A stretch of DNA of 34,919 bases from Nitrososphaerota archaeon (GTDB taxonomy: Archaea; Thermoproteota; Bathyarchaeia; Bathyarchaeales; Bathycorpusculaceae), in contig JAIRQQ010000050.1 of NCBI GenBank assembly GCA_031256395.1, positions 1 to 34,919 on the forward strand, in the 5' to 3' direction. The notes beneath the pieces were generated by a model that saw only the letters and a program-made list of their open reading frames with translations, was not told where the DNA came from and ran no database searches. Positions within the stretch are counted from its first letter, which is position 1; every line of letters begins with the position of its first letter. This document shows, piece after piece, positions 15,747 through 23,487 of this stretch. Both the position numbers and the translations under genes were made by a program.

Positions 15747-15762
15747 TCTAACTAAATAAATA

Positions 15763-15781
15763 AATAACTAACATAGTTATT
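15763..15781. promoter_or_regulatory. Palindrome AATAACTA-ACA-TAGTTATT
   Basis: A perfect 8-bp inverted repeat with a 3-base spacer overlaps an AAATAAATAAATAAC promoter-like stretch. It lies about 70 bases before the zinc-ribbon gene at 15850. It is an operator candidate for the small-gene cluster. Confidence 0.5.
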
Positions 15782-15849
15782 GTTGAGGTTTATTGGTTAA
15801 GCATGTTTAAAGGTGCGACAGCAGGTTGTTGTTGCAATGAGGCGGTTGT

Positions 15850-16035
15850 GTGAATCGTTATCCCAGAGTGCCTAAACCTCGCGGGTCGGGGAGCTGTTTG
15901 CGGTTATGTGTGGTGTGTGGACAGAAAATTCCAGGTAAAATCTGGAGTAAGCGTAAAAATAAAGTTTTGTTATGCCGCAGACATTTCCAACAAACCCAGG
16001 GCAACTTTACGCCTAAGAAAACACAAACAGCATAA
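15850..16035 (+). CDS. Small basic zinc-ribbon protein
   Basis: This 61-residue basic protein has CVVCGQKIPG, then about 15 residues later LLCRRHF, giving a Cys-Cys...Cys-His zinc site. The head (NRYPRVPKPRGSG) and tail (TPKKTQTA) are Lys/Arg-rich, so nucleic-acid binding is likely. The start is GTG, with GAGG at 15839-15842 seven bases upstream. It is the first of three successive zinc-binding genes (15850, 16134, 16378) downstream of the candidate structured RNA. No family name is assigned. Confidence 0.65.
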   Translation: MNRYPRVPKPRGSGSCLRLCVVCGQKIPGKIWSKRKNKVLLCRRHFQQTQGNFTPKKTQTA

Positions 16036-16133
16036 CACCACCCTACACTATAGATGTTCTTTTTGTTTTCCAGTTACATGTATATATAATGCATATATAG
16101 ACCTGCACATATGTTTAGTTTATAGGTGTTTTT

Positions 16134-16376
16134 ATGGTTAATTGTCCACGATGTAGAACAAACAACACAGTCAAAGCCGGTTTAACACAAGCAAAACGCC
16201 AAAGATACCTCTGCAATAACTGCCGATACTACTTCCAAACCACAACCAAAGCCGAACAATACGCCCACACATACATACGCGAAGAAACCAAAAACACATT
16301 CACCCAAACAACACAGTACCTAAAACCATCCCATAAACAACAAACGAACATACAATATTACCGGAGCAAAAGCTGA
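16134..16376 (+). CDS. InsA-like zinc-ribbon protein (short)
   Basis: This 80-residue protein begins CPRCRTNNTVKAGLTQAKRQ and continues RYLCNNCRYYF. This four-cysteine ribbon with VKAG and QRYxCxxC is the pattern of the N-terminal zinc finger of IS1-type InsA transposase and related proteins. After the ribbon the sequence is Thr/Gln/Lys-rich and disordered-looking, with no transposase catalytic domain. A TATA-like TATATATAATG stretch at about 16080-16091 may drive it. The following gene has a close copy of the same ribbon (VKAGLTRGKQRYLC), so the pair arose by duplication. It is probably a DNA-binding regulator of the element, not a transposase. Confidence 0.7.
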   Translation: MVNCPRCRTNNTVKAGLTQAKRQRYLCNNCRYYFQTTTKAEQYAHTYIREETKNTFTQTTQYLKPSHKQQTNIQYYRSKS

Positions 16377-16377
16377 C

Positions 16378-16872
16378 GTGAGATGCAAAAAATGCAGTTC
16401 TGAGCACACCGTTAAAGCTGGTTTAACTCGCGGCAAACAACGCTACCTATGCAAAGACTGCAAATGCCGCTTTCAACTCCAACAAGCAAAAAAACAATCA
16501 AACAAAGAACAAAATAAACTTATCCAGACAGAACCAATCGCTAAAGAATTAACGCCGCTAATGCGAGACATGTTGTTGCATTCAAAGGCAGGGGTGACAA
16601 TTCGCAGTCTTGACGGCTACTGCATAGCAGTATTAAAACTGCTAAAACAAAAGGGCATGGTTGGCCGTAAGTGGTTCTATAAACCCTGTAATGATTATTT
16701 GAGGGGGTGTGTTTGGAGGCTTAAGGTATGGCGTTTGGTTACTGTGTATAAGAAACATGGCAAGCATACCTGGTATTATCAGCTAACTCACTGGGGTGCC
16801 TATGTGCTTAGTGTGTATGACCAGCTATACCCGTCCACACATCATAATAGACCGGTTTGTTCAGTATCTTAG
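16378..16872 (+). CDS. InsA-like zinc-ribbon protein with winged-helix C-terminus
   Basis: This is a 164-residue protein. The N-terminal ribbon CKKCSSEHTVKAGLTRGKQR plus YLCKDCKCRF is paralogous to the preceding gene. After a Lys/Gln-rich linker, residues of about 65-155 form a helical domain (LMRDMLLHSKAGVTIRSLDG, AVLKLLKQKGMVGRKWFY, TWYYQLTHWGAYVLSVYDQL) that reads like a winged helix: helix-turn-helix, then a wing ending in a strand. It would act as a sequence-specific transcription or replication regulator. The start is GTG, one base after the stop of the upstream gene, with CCGGAG upstream; the two are co-translated. It has no transposase DDE or HUH motif. Confidence 0.72.
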   Translation: MRCKKCSSEHTVKAGLTRGKQRYLCKDCKCRFQLQQAKKQSNKEQNKLIQTEPIAKELTPLMRDMLLHSKAGVTIRSLDGYCIAVLKLLKQKGMVGRKWFYKPCNDYLRGCVWRLKVWRLVTVYKKHGKHTWYYQLTHWGAYVLSVYDQLYPSTHHNRPVCSVS

Positions 16873-17028
16873 CCATGTATACCTAAAACTGCACTTTTTC
16901 TCATTTCGGGGTATATATATTAATTACTTAGAAGAAAAAGAAACCTGAATTATGCCTCCTTTTCTCTAAAAACATCGTTATTTAACTGTAAATTAAGGTA
17001 TAGTTAAACAAGAAGAAAGGATGAACAA
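16873..17028. other. Non-coding AT-rich gap
   Basis: It contains GGGGTATATATATTAATTAC (about 16907-16926), a plausible TATA-type promoter for the small frames that follow. A ribosome-site-like AAGAAAGG lies at 17013-17020. No gene is seen. Confidence 0.4.
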
Positions 17029-17230
17029 ATGACCAGAAGCCCAACAAAACAAACAATCAACCAAACGGACTGTTAAGATCGTAAAGGAAACTTGGACAGG
17101 TAAGGGAGTTCCATCATTTCCACCGGTTCCACTACAGATATTAATTAATTATATTTGTAAACAAGGAAGAAGCGCGCTCCTTTTCTTAAAATTGATGTTA
17201 AAACGAGCTTACAACTCTAAGTTTGTTTAA
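17029..17230 (+). pseudogene. Broken small gene with GVPSFPPVP motif
   Basis: An ATG at 17029, with AAAGGATG upstream, opens a frame that stops after 15 codons. The adjacent frame is then open from 17033 to the TAA at 17228-17230 and reads like protein: KRTVKIVKETW, GKGVPSFPPVPLQILINYI, LLFLKLMLKRAYNSKFV. It lacks its own start codon, so a one-base shift near 17055-17075 would restore one gene of about 66 residues. The GVPxxPPVP motif also occurs in the linker of the helicase encoded at 23488-25272. It may be decay, a sequence error or recoding. Confidence 0.35.
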
Positions 17231-17294
17231 ATGAGAAGTGGAGACAATGAAGGAATAAAGAAACATAAACGCAAAATGCCTTGGGACTTTAGAT

Positions 17295-17525
17295 TTGGTC
17301 CCAGTGTACAAAGCACCAGTAATTTACAATCGGTACGCATCGGGCGGTTCGGTCATAGTATATGTTGCCTTCCCAGAGTATGAACTCAGGTATGAAAAAA
17401 GGCATCATGTAAACGTCAGGCACCTCCATCACAGATTCCCCTGTGCAGATGTCAAAAACTTGGCCCATATCCTTGTAGAAAGGTTGAGGGGTTTGTATGC
17501 AATTACCCCTATGTTTTTGGTGTAA
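17295..17525 (+). CDS. Hypothetical small protein, possibly frame-shifted at its 5' end
   Basis: This is a 76-residue frame with good protein character (VYKAPVIYNRYASGG, VIVYVAFPEYELRYEK, KNLAHILVERLRG). It is basic and His-rich in the middle, with no known family. The only in-frame start is TTG 17295, which lies within an inverted repeat TGGGAC...GTCCCA (17282-17303) and has no ribosome site. Just upstream, in the next frame, ATG 17231 directly follows the TAA of the preceding frame and reads KKHKRKMPWDFRFGPS up to this point. The real gene may thus run 17231-17525 with a one-base shift near 17300. It converges on the 1233-residue protein gene, 14 bases away. Confidence 0.4.
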   Translation: MVPVYKAPVIYNRYASGGSVIVYVAFPEYELRYEKRHHVNVRHLHHRFPCADVKNLAHILVERLRGLYAITPMFLV

Positions 17526-17539
17526 AAGTACGGTGTCAT

Positions 17540-20500
17540 TTAGAGGCGCAGCCTGCGGGTTTTTCTGCTGTTTTGACCAGTCGATTTTTTGCGCGTAGTT
17601 GAACGTTTGCTTGTTGCCTTTTTTGTGCGACGCGAACTTGTAGATCGGGATGATCGGGTTGTGCGTTTTGAACCGAAACCAAGGACTTGGCTTAACAGTT
17701 TATCAGGTGTAGGTATGGCATGAGTTTTCTTAGTTACATGACCACGTCTGGAACTGAATGGTTTCTGGCTGGACCCGCCTGGAATACCGGGAAGCCAGGG
17801 TGATGGGCTTGGTACTCTGAAATTATTCTGTGTTCGCCCCGACGCAGACCCGCCCATGCCAGTCGAATCAGCTCTAGCAGGCATAAACGGATTATTTGGT
17901 GTATCCAAAATAGGAACTAAAGGTGTCTCTGTCTCTTGCACCTGGGGTACATCCATTGCCTGCAGCTGCGGAACATCAAATAACTGCGACACATCAAAAG
18001 TAGTATCCACAGCCGTTGACACAGAAGAAGCAGGTATTGTGATAAATGCTTCATCTTGCCTTTCCTGCTGCGGATACATACTAGCAATTCTTGCGGGTGA
18101 TTGTCTCCTATCGGTTAAAGTTGAAGATAACACACCTGCGGCAATTGCGGCATTACGGCTTTGTGTCCTTCCAGCCGCGGCCTGTGTTGATGTCTGCGTT
18201 AATGTTTGTCTTTGGTTTTGTGTTGATCGCGTTTGAGATTCAGTTCGACTAATGATTCGTGTGTTTTCCTGCGCGTTTATGGCTGGAGCATTGGGTGCGT
18301 TTATCATGGCTCTTAATCTTCGCATCTGATAGCTCTCAATCATCTGCGGCTGTTTCCCCATCTGTACACGCGGCTGATCCAGAGGGTTAGGGGGCATGTT
18401 TACGCGGTTCATATATGAAATATCGCCTGTAACGCGGCTGGGGTGTTTGCCTTTCCATAAACTCCGCGCATAGGGCGGCAAAAAAGCTTCCAGATCACGG
18501 ACAGACGTTCGGGTTAAGTCTAGGGCTTGGGTTTCTGTTTTAGCTGTTGTCTGTGGTTGAGGTCTAATTTGAGCTAAAATCATGTCACCAAATTCATACA
18601 TTTGGCTCCAGTGGTTAAGTGCAGCTTCGTCTTCAGGAGTAATTTCAGTTTTACGGCGCTTATTGCTTTTCTCGGCTGGTTTGGGGCGGTTGGCTTCGTT
18701 TATGCGTTTTAGCATCTCCGGTATGTTATATTTTGAGTCGCCAAAGATGGTCACAGACTTAGGAGGTGCTCTAAATAATGGCGGTAAACCGCCCACTATG
18801 GGTAGTGAGGTTTTTACAGGATTATATAACCCGCTGATTCCTCCGCCTGTTGATACTGGTTTTAGCGTTGTGCCTATGCCGACATACCAAGGTAAACCTT
18901 GAGATACACCTGTGGTGGGTAACTGATAATTAGGAACTGCTCGTAAACCTGCTTTTGTTCCAATAAATGAGGGTAAATCGGTTGTGGGTATATTGGTTTG
19001 TGTATTGGCTAGATGGTTTGGCATTGCTCTTAGGTTTGTTCCCTTTCCAAAGAATAAGGGCAGATTTGCGGCTGGTTTAGTGGGTGTTGTTGTGTCTGCT
19101 GGTGGCCCGTCTGTTTTGGGTGTATCGGGTAGCTGCGGTTTACTCTCTAAATGCGTATCCTTACCCGTAAACTCTGGTAGTATATCTGGAACTTCATTTT
19201 TTGACACCCTATCATAAGGAGTTTCTGTATATTGGTCTCTTAGTTGAGTTAACGGGGAAGTATCTTCCTTAACTAAGTTGGTGTGCATGGAGGTTGATTC
19301 GGTTAACTCAGTGTACATGTTACGTGTGGGTGATACTTCAAATTGCGGCTTAACGGTTTGAGGCCATGCACTGCCCAGAATGCCAGGTCTATAGGTGTTG
19401 ACAGTACCCGTAACTAACCGCCCAGGTGCAATATTACTTGCCAGCAACAGATCATTAACAATCGGTATGCCCAGCGTTTGGAGGCCTGTTTTACTCCAGG
19501 GATCCACAGGATTAACATCACCGCCTCTGGAAGGTAAGTTGATCGTGGTGTCTGCTTTGGGGATTAGTGTGGTTGTTCCTTTTGTTGTGGCGCCTGTTTG
19601 TGCTGCGCCTTCTGAAGTAAGTAAACTCGTGGATCCGCTGTTTGTGTTTTGGTTTCTAGCACCGTTTTGTGATCCAAAAATTCTATCTCCACGCGCCTGC
19701 AAATTTGCTTGTGAGTGGGAACTGCGCCAGTTAAGTACACGTCCAACACCTGCAGAAGCGGCTTCAAACCCTAAACTTAAACCGCCAGCTAACCCCGCAG
19801 ATAAAGCGGCAGACTTCAAGTTGCCCCCAGAAGTAACATAACCAACCCCACCACCAAACCCAGACATTACACCCGCACGTGCAAGAGCACCACTAACACC
19901 TCTACCGAATAAAACCAAATCACTAGTAGTCTTTAGTATTTTACCTGTCGCATAGATTCGGGGGTATGCCACATCGAGTAACCTAAACGATTCATCAATA
20001 ACTGCTCCACTTTTAGTTACCAAATACCCGCCTGTTCTGGCTAAAACGTAACCAGTGCCTTTTATGACTGCACTTGCTGCGCCTGCGAAGAATATGCCTT
20101 TGCTGGCAGAAAACAAAAACTCCTCCGGACGCATAACACCACCCGTATCTAAATACCGAAAAACACTATCCACACCAACAGAAAGACCTGCGGCAGTAAC
20201 TAAACTAGGGATGCTCATAGTGCCCGCCATAACTGGCGCCGCAAGAAATGCCGCCAAATTAACCGTATTAGTAATACGTTCACGAGTCCGATAATCCCTA
20301 TAAGCATCCTTTAGGATCTGATCATTTCCCGACAACACATCAAGATACTCGTCTGCATTAGCACGCCAAGCATCATACTCGGATTGATCTAACTTTCCCT
20401 CGTTGACCCATTGTTGATATTTTGTATCCTGCGCAGTAATTCTTTGTGCTTCCATACGGGTGCCGAGGCCAAAAGCATTATTGATATTCAAAACATCCGG

Positions 20501-21241
20501 CGTCCCAAACACATTACCCCCTATAGGAGCTGTGCCCGATGCGGGAACCCCATATAAATTATAATCATCAACCCGATTAATGAAACTCTCAAGAGGATTA
20601 TAATTTTGCACACCCGCCTTATTTTGCTCAACAATCTTTTGACCCTCAGGAGTTTCCAGCAACTCATTTTTTAATGCCTGTACCTCAGGCGAATAATTTT
20701 TAGGATACAGATACAGACCACGATCTTGACTATTGTTTTCAACAATCTCATAGGGATTAAACCCTGCACCACCGCTGGATGTTTTAGCGGCTAATAACTC
20801 ATAGGCCACTACGCTGGCGCTACGCTCCGGCACAGGCTCACTATAACCTTGTTGTTCCATCAGCCGAGTATATTCGTCATAGCGAATGTCGTATTCTTCT
20901 CTGGAAATATTCCCATGCGCTAACAGATAGGACAGATTATCACGTTCACCCTGATAATAATCCAAAGTAAACCCTCCTCCGCCTGGAACCCGCGTCCAAT
21001 TTCCAGACGGCTGGCCGCCGGTTGTGGTGCCTATGCCAGGGGTGACACCTGTACGAGGGCCATCAAAAGTAGGGTCATAGGGCAAGGGAGAGGCAGCTGT
21101 GCCCTCACGCTGCTTAGCCTCAGCAATCAACACCGTCTGGCGGTAGTAAAACTCATTATACTGCGACTGAGTAATCTGACCAGCATTAAGAGCGCTTTGA
21201 GCCGCTGCTAACTGCGCCTGCAACTCAACAACCGAAGCCAT
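17540..21241 (-). CDS. Large 1233-residue repeat protein with protamine-like basic tail (candidate virion or envelope protein)
   Basis: No family is recognised. Residues of about 10-45, 95-130 and 280-305 hold three related helical units (GQITQSQYNEF, GNISREEYDIRYDEY, GKLDQSEYDAWRANADEY), similar to SHOCT-type repeats. Residues of about 330-500 are hydrophobic and Gly/Ala-rich, with several possible membrane or fusion segments (NLAAFLAAPVMAGTMSIPSL, GIFFAGAASAVI, GLAGGLSLGFEAASAG). The next 350 residues are Pro/Thr/Asn-rich and carry four LPxFxG-x4-L-x3-P units. A Gln-rich stretch and VPQ repeats precede a C-terminal tail with 18 Lys/Arg and no acidic residue in 43 positions. A membrane-spanning, nucleic-acid-touching structural protein fits. 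The ATG has GGAGG ten bases upstream. There is no signal peptide. Confidence 0.75.
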   Translation of the reverse strand: MASVVELQAQLAAAQSALNAGQITQSQYNEFYYRQTVLIAEAKQREGTAASPLPYDPTFDGPRTGVTPGIGTTTGGQPSGNWTRVPGGGGFTLDYYQGERDNLSYLLAHGNISREEYDIRYDEYTRLMEQQGYSEPVPERSASVVAYELLAAKTSSGGAGFNPYEIVENNSQDRGLYLYPKNYSPEVQALKNELLETPEGQKIVEQNKAGVQNYNPLESFINRVDDYNLYGVPASGTAPIGGNVFGTPDVLNINNAFGLGTRMEAQRITAQDTKYQQWVNEGKLDQSEYDAWRANADEYLDVLSGNDQILKDAYRDYRTRERITNTVNLAAFLAAPVMAGTMSIPSLVTAAGLSVGVDSVFRYLDTGGVMRPEEFLFSASKGIFFAGAASAVIKGTGYVLARTGGYLVTKSGAVIDESFRLLDVAYPRIYATGKILKTTSDLVLFGRGVSGALARAGVMSGFGGGVGYVTSGGNLKSAALSAGLAGGLSLGFEAASAGVGRVLNWRSSHSQANLQARGDRIFGSQNGARNQNTNSGSTSLLTSEGAAQTGATTKGTTTLIPKADTTINLPSRGGDVNPVDPWSKTGLQTLGIPIVNDLLLASNIAPGRLVTGTVNTYRPGILGSAWPQTVKPQFEVSPTRNMYTELTESTSMHTNLVKEDTSPLTQLRDQYTETPYDRVSKNEVPDILPEFTGKDTHLESKPQLPDTPKTDGPPADTTTPTKPAANLPLFFGKGTNLRAMPNHLANTQTNIPTTDLPSFIGTKAGLRAVPNYQLPTTGVSQGLPWYVGIGTTLKPVSTGGGISGLYNPVKTSLPIVGGLPPLFRAPPKSVTIFGDSKYNIPEMLKRINEANRPKPAEKSNKRRKTEITPEDEAALNHWSQMYEFGDMILAQIRPQPQTTAKTETQALDLTRTSVRDLEAFLPPYARSLWKGKHPSRVTGDISYMNRVNMPPNPLDQPRVQMGKQPQMIESYQMRRLRAMINAPNAPAINAQENTRIISRTESQTRSTQNQRQTLTQTSTQAAAGRTQSRNAAIAAGVLSSTLTDRRQSPARIASMYPQQERQDEAFITIPASSVSTAVDTTFDVSQLFDVPQLQAMDVPQVQETETPLVPILDTPNNPFMPARADSTGMGGSASGRTQNNFRVPSPSPWLPGIPGGSSQKPFSSRRGHVTKKTHAIPTPDKLLSQVLGFGSKRTTRSSRSTSSRRTKKATSKRSTTRKKSTGQNSRKTRRLRL

Positions 21242-21600
21242 TACCTAACAGCCTCCACAGCATACGGAAACATCTCAGCATACAACGAGCCGCACCCAGC
21301 TAAGGACTCCTGATAGGGTGAGACATTTCTTTTCAGAAATAGGGCGTATATATTACGAAAAACATACGATACGGGCGGTGCTTCTGCAAACAATATTCAG
21401 CAGCCTCCCAACCTAAAGCAACCTAAACTCAGTGTACACATATTATTCAACTTCTTCTCTAGAGAGCGGGATACAGTCAGCCCAAAAGCCGTCATACCCC
21501 GCAAACACAACATGTACCTTTACATATGTAAATCTTTCACTTTACATTTAACTAGACACACATACCACAGCCACTTAAGACCCACTACAAGATTACAAAA
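21242..21600. other. Intergenic between the large protein gene and the broken methylase gene
   Basis: On the minus strand this holds the GGAGG ribosome site of the large gene (21252-21256). A short hairpin, ATTTCTT...AAGAAAT type, lies near 21326-21340. A short open stretch (minus, about 21443-21508) reads FAGYDGFWADCIPL and looks protein-like but is only 21 codons, possibly a gene remnant. Nothing else is supported. Confidence 0.4.
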
Positions 21601-21615
21601 TATAACACTGTTATA
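21601..21615. promoter_or_regulatory. Palindrome TATAAC-ACT-GTTATA
   Basis: A perfect 6-bp inverted repeat with a 3-base spacer overlaps the last codons and stop of the broken methylase gene. An identical-arm site (TATAAC-GGT-GTTATA) lies at 22554-22568 on the other side of that gene. They may be paired operators or recombination footprints. Confidence 0.55.
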
Positions 21616-22331
21616 ACATGTAAATGTCTTCAAGGGTCATAGTGGGGTATTGATTCTCAATTTCCCGGCTAACATCAACAGTACCCTGCTTATATCGGTA
21701 GGGCGGGTCAGCATAGATAACCTCAAACTTACCAGAGGGCATCTTAGGCGCTACTGTAGGTATATTTTCACGTCGAACCTGAATCATAGCGGCAGATAAA
21801 GACTTAGCCTCACCCGAAACAACTTTATCAATAACCGCAGGAATAAGCAGTGCTTTTGCTTCTTGAGGGGTAGGATTAAATACCGTAATGGGTTTGCGTT
21901 GTCTTGGCTGAACACGCCCCAAAGAATCAGTGACTTTAACGTTGGGGATTTCCCCAACACTGATTAAATCATTTCTAATAGCGGTTGCAGTTTTTCTATC
22001 TAACTTTTTCTTCTGCAACTTTATTTACACTTAAAGTTGGGTCTGCAACCCACATATTAGCCGCTACAAGTTTTCGTTGTTCTAATGTTAAGTGTCTCCG
22101 CGCTAAGTTGAGTTGTCTTGCGTGAGTAAACTTTTCTTGTTCGCTCAGACCCGCCTTGATTACTTTGGGTATGTCTTTATCAGGTATTCCCAGTTCTTTA
22201 GCAATTTTTACACGGTGATGACCATCAAGAATGTTGCCCGATTCGTCATATTCTACTGGTACTTGTATGCCGCGCTCAGAAATATCACGCTTCAACTCAG
22301 CATACTCAACCTCAGACAAATCAGGCATCAC
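21611..22331 (-). pseudogene. ParB-domain / MT-A70 adenine methyltransferase, frame-shifted and truncated
   Basis: The first frame (22331 to 21996) encodes a ParB/sulfiredoxin-like domain: ERGIQVPVEYDESGNILDGH, with HHRVKIA, then QLNLARRHLTLEQRKLVAANM entering a helix-turn-helix. It stops at SVNKVAEEKVR. The helix-turn-helix resumes in the next frame from 22018 (LDRKTATAIRNDLISVGEIP), so one base was gained or lost in the GAAGAAAAAGTT run at about 22005-22014. The second frame reaches FEVIYADPPYRYKQGT, the DPPW-type catalytic motif of MT-A70 N6-adenine methylases, and YPTMTLEDI. It then ends, some 100-150 residues before such enzymes normally do. ParB-like plus MT-A70 fusions are common in phages. 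This copy is very likely inactive as a methylase. Confidence 0.75.
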
Positions 22332-22350
22332 CTGATATACAGCAACATAA

Positions 22351-22530
22351 CTAAATCAGCATGGATTCAAAACAAGTTTTATGATAGATTCGGCTGTTGT
22401 CATGATAGCCTGCACGGATGTATGTTTCACCGAGCACCAATTCACTTTTACACCGAGAACAAACGCAAGAATGGCCTTTATCTGTCCGTCTAGTTTTAAC
22501 AGACAATCTAAAAACATGTTCTGAAACCAA
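22351..22530 (-). CDS. Small zinc-binding protein (Cys4-His-Cys, PARP-finger-like pattern)
   Basis: This is a 59-residue frame found by direct reading. The body is HSCVCSRCKSELVLGETYIR followed by an AGYHDNSRIYHKTCFESM segment. The CxxC, GExYIR and YHxxCFE order resembles PARP-type or LIM-like single zinc fingers, with ligands Cys, Cys, His and Cys. The N-terminus (VFRLSVKTRRTDKG) is basic. The start is TTG at 22530, since no ATG precedes the finger, and the ribosome site is weak. The stop lies 20 bases before the ParB-like start at 22331, suggesting one transcript. The palindrome TATAAC-GGT-GTTATA sits about 25 bases upstream of the start, where it could control both genes. Confidence 0.6.
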   Translation of the reverse strand: MVSEHVFRLSVKTRRTDKGHSCVCSRCKSELVLGETYIRAGYHDNSRIYHKTCFESMLI

Positions 22531-22553
22531 CGCAATCAGCTAACTAAACAAAT

Positions 22554-22568
22554 TATAACGGTGTTATA
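22554..22568. promoter_or_regulatory. Palindrome TATAAC-GGT-GTTATA
   Basis: It has the same arms and spacing as 21601-21615. It is located between the divergent genes at 22530 (minus) and 22701 (plus), overlapping a TTATAA promoter-like sequence. It is a candidate operator for one or both. Confidence 0.55.
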
Positions 22569-22700
22569 AATTTAGTGTGAGACCCCACGGTTACAAGGGG
22601 TATAACTACATAACACCCATTGCAAGCAAAACACACCCAATATCGGATTACGCAATATAACTTTATAAATCAACAACCAAAAATATATCTGTGGTCAATC

Positions 22701-23231
22701 ATGCCGCAAGAAACACAACCTTGGGAAACAAAAACAATCAAACAAGCTGTAACCGATGGCGAAGAACAAATCTATCTAAAACTGGGCGGTAAACTATATT
22801 TCATGATTGAAAACGAAATAAACGAAACCGAAAACAACGGCGAATTCAATTTCTCATTAACCAGCCCCTTTATAACCGACACCCTAAACTGCAAAGATGA
22901 AACCACAATCCAAGAATTATGCCAAAAAGTAATCAACCACATATTTGATCACGCAGTAAAACACATCACTCAAAAACGTGCACCTATACCGTTACAAAAA
23001 ATAGGCGAGTCGGATGAGGAATATAAACGTAAACATGCGAAATGGAAACAGGAACAACCCACATTTGCAGAAACACTTATACCTGGATTAACAACAAACC
23101 CCAAAGAAATGGATAAAGACCGACTTGTTAAAGTACCAACCAAGTGTGAGTATCATATAACTTATTTTACAACCAAGCCTTTCTTAGGAATTGGCGAAAA
23201 CAAACACACAGCACAAGTAACATACCTCTAA
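22701..23231 (+). CDS. Hypothetical 176-residue element protein
   Basis: No family is recognised. The frame is open from a TTG at 22620, but MPQETQPWETKTIKQA at 22701 is a more natural start. It is an alpha/beta protein, with strands EQIYLKLGGKLYFMIE and GEFNFSLTSPF in the N-terminal half and a helix TTIQELCQKVINHIFDHAVK. A basic helical stretch follows (EYKRKHAKWKQEQP), and the end is a beta hairpin (KCEYHITYFTT, KHTAQVTYL). It is soluble. It is the only plus-strand gene between two minus-strand blocks and converges on the zinc-ribbon gene at 23236, four bases away. It is divergent from the ParB-like block and may share its palindromic operator. Confidence 0.65.
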   Translation: MPQETQPWETKTIKQAVTDGEEQIYLKLGGKLYFMIENEINETENNGEFNFSLTSPFITDTLNCKDETTIQELCQKVINHIFDHAVKHITQKRAPIPLQKIGESDEEYKRKHAKWKQEQPTFAETLIPGLTTNPKEMDKDRLVKVPTKCEYHITYFTTKPFLGIGENKHTAQVTYL

Positions 23232-23235
23232 AGTA

Positions 23236-23487
23236 TTAGTCGGCCTCTGTGTTGCAAGATATGGAACGGGTTAAACTGCCCTGATCCTTAACAAACACAG
23301 GTTTCATCGGAGTCATTTTAGCCTTTAAATACCGTTGTCTCTGACCAAGCTTATTTTTAGCACATGATTGCTGATTATGTACTTCAGCACACTTAGGACA
23401 AAGCCGCTTACGTGCCCAGCCCGAATAACGAAAAGGCAAGCCGCAATCATGGCAGTACAGAACAGATTGTCTACGACACCCCGTCAA
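23236..23487 (-). CDS. Small zinc-ribbon protein, last gene of replication operon
   Basis: This 83-residue basic protein has VLYCHDCGLPFRYSG followed by KRLCPKCAEVHNQQ, a two-knuckle CxxC...CxxC zinc ribbon. A Lys/Arg/Gln-rich tail (KNKLGQRQRYLKAKM) suggests nucleic-acid binding. The TTG start follows the TAG of the helicase gene with no gap. It has a strong GGAGG site (23496-23500, inside the helicase end) eight bases upstream, so expression is coupled to the helicase. It may be a replication accessory factor. No family name is assigned. Confidence 0.7.
   Translation of the reverse strand: MTGCRRQSVLYCHDCGLPFRYSGWARKRLCPKCAEVHNQQSCAKNKLGQRQRYLKAKMTPMKPVFVKDQGSLTRSISCNTEAD

Noticed and set aside
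16134-16872. An IS1-type insertion sequence
   Set aside because: Only the InsA-like zinc ribbons are present. There is no InsB/DDE catalytic domain and no terminal inverted repeats were seen.
22113-22493. 126-residue plus-strand frame opposite the ParB-like and zinc-finger genes
   Set aside because: It is the shadow of two minus-strand genes with better motifs and has no ribosome site.
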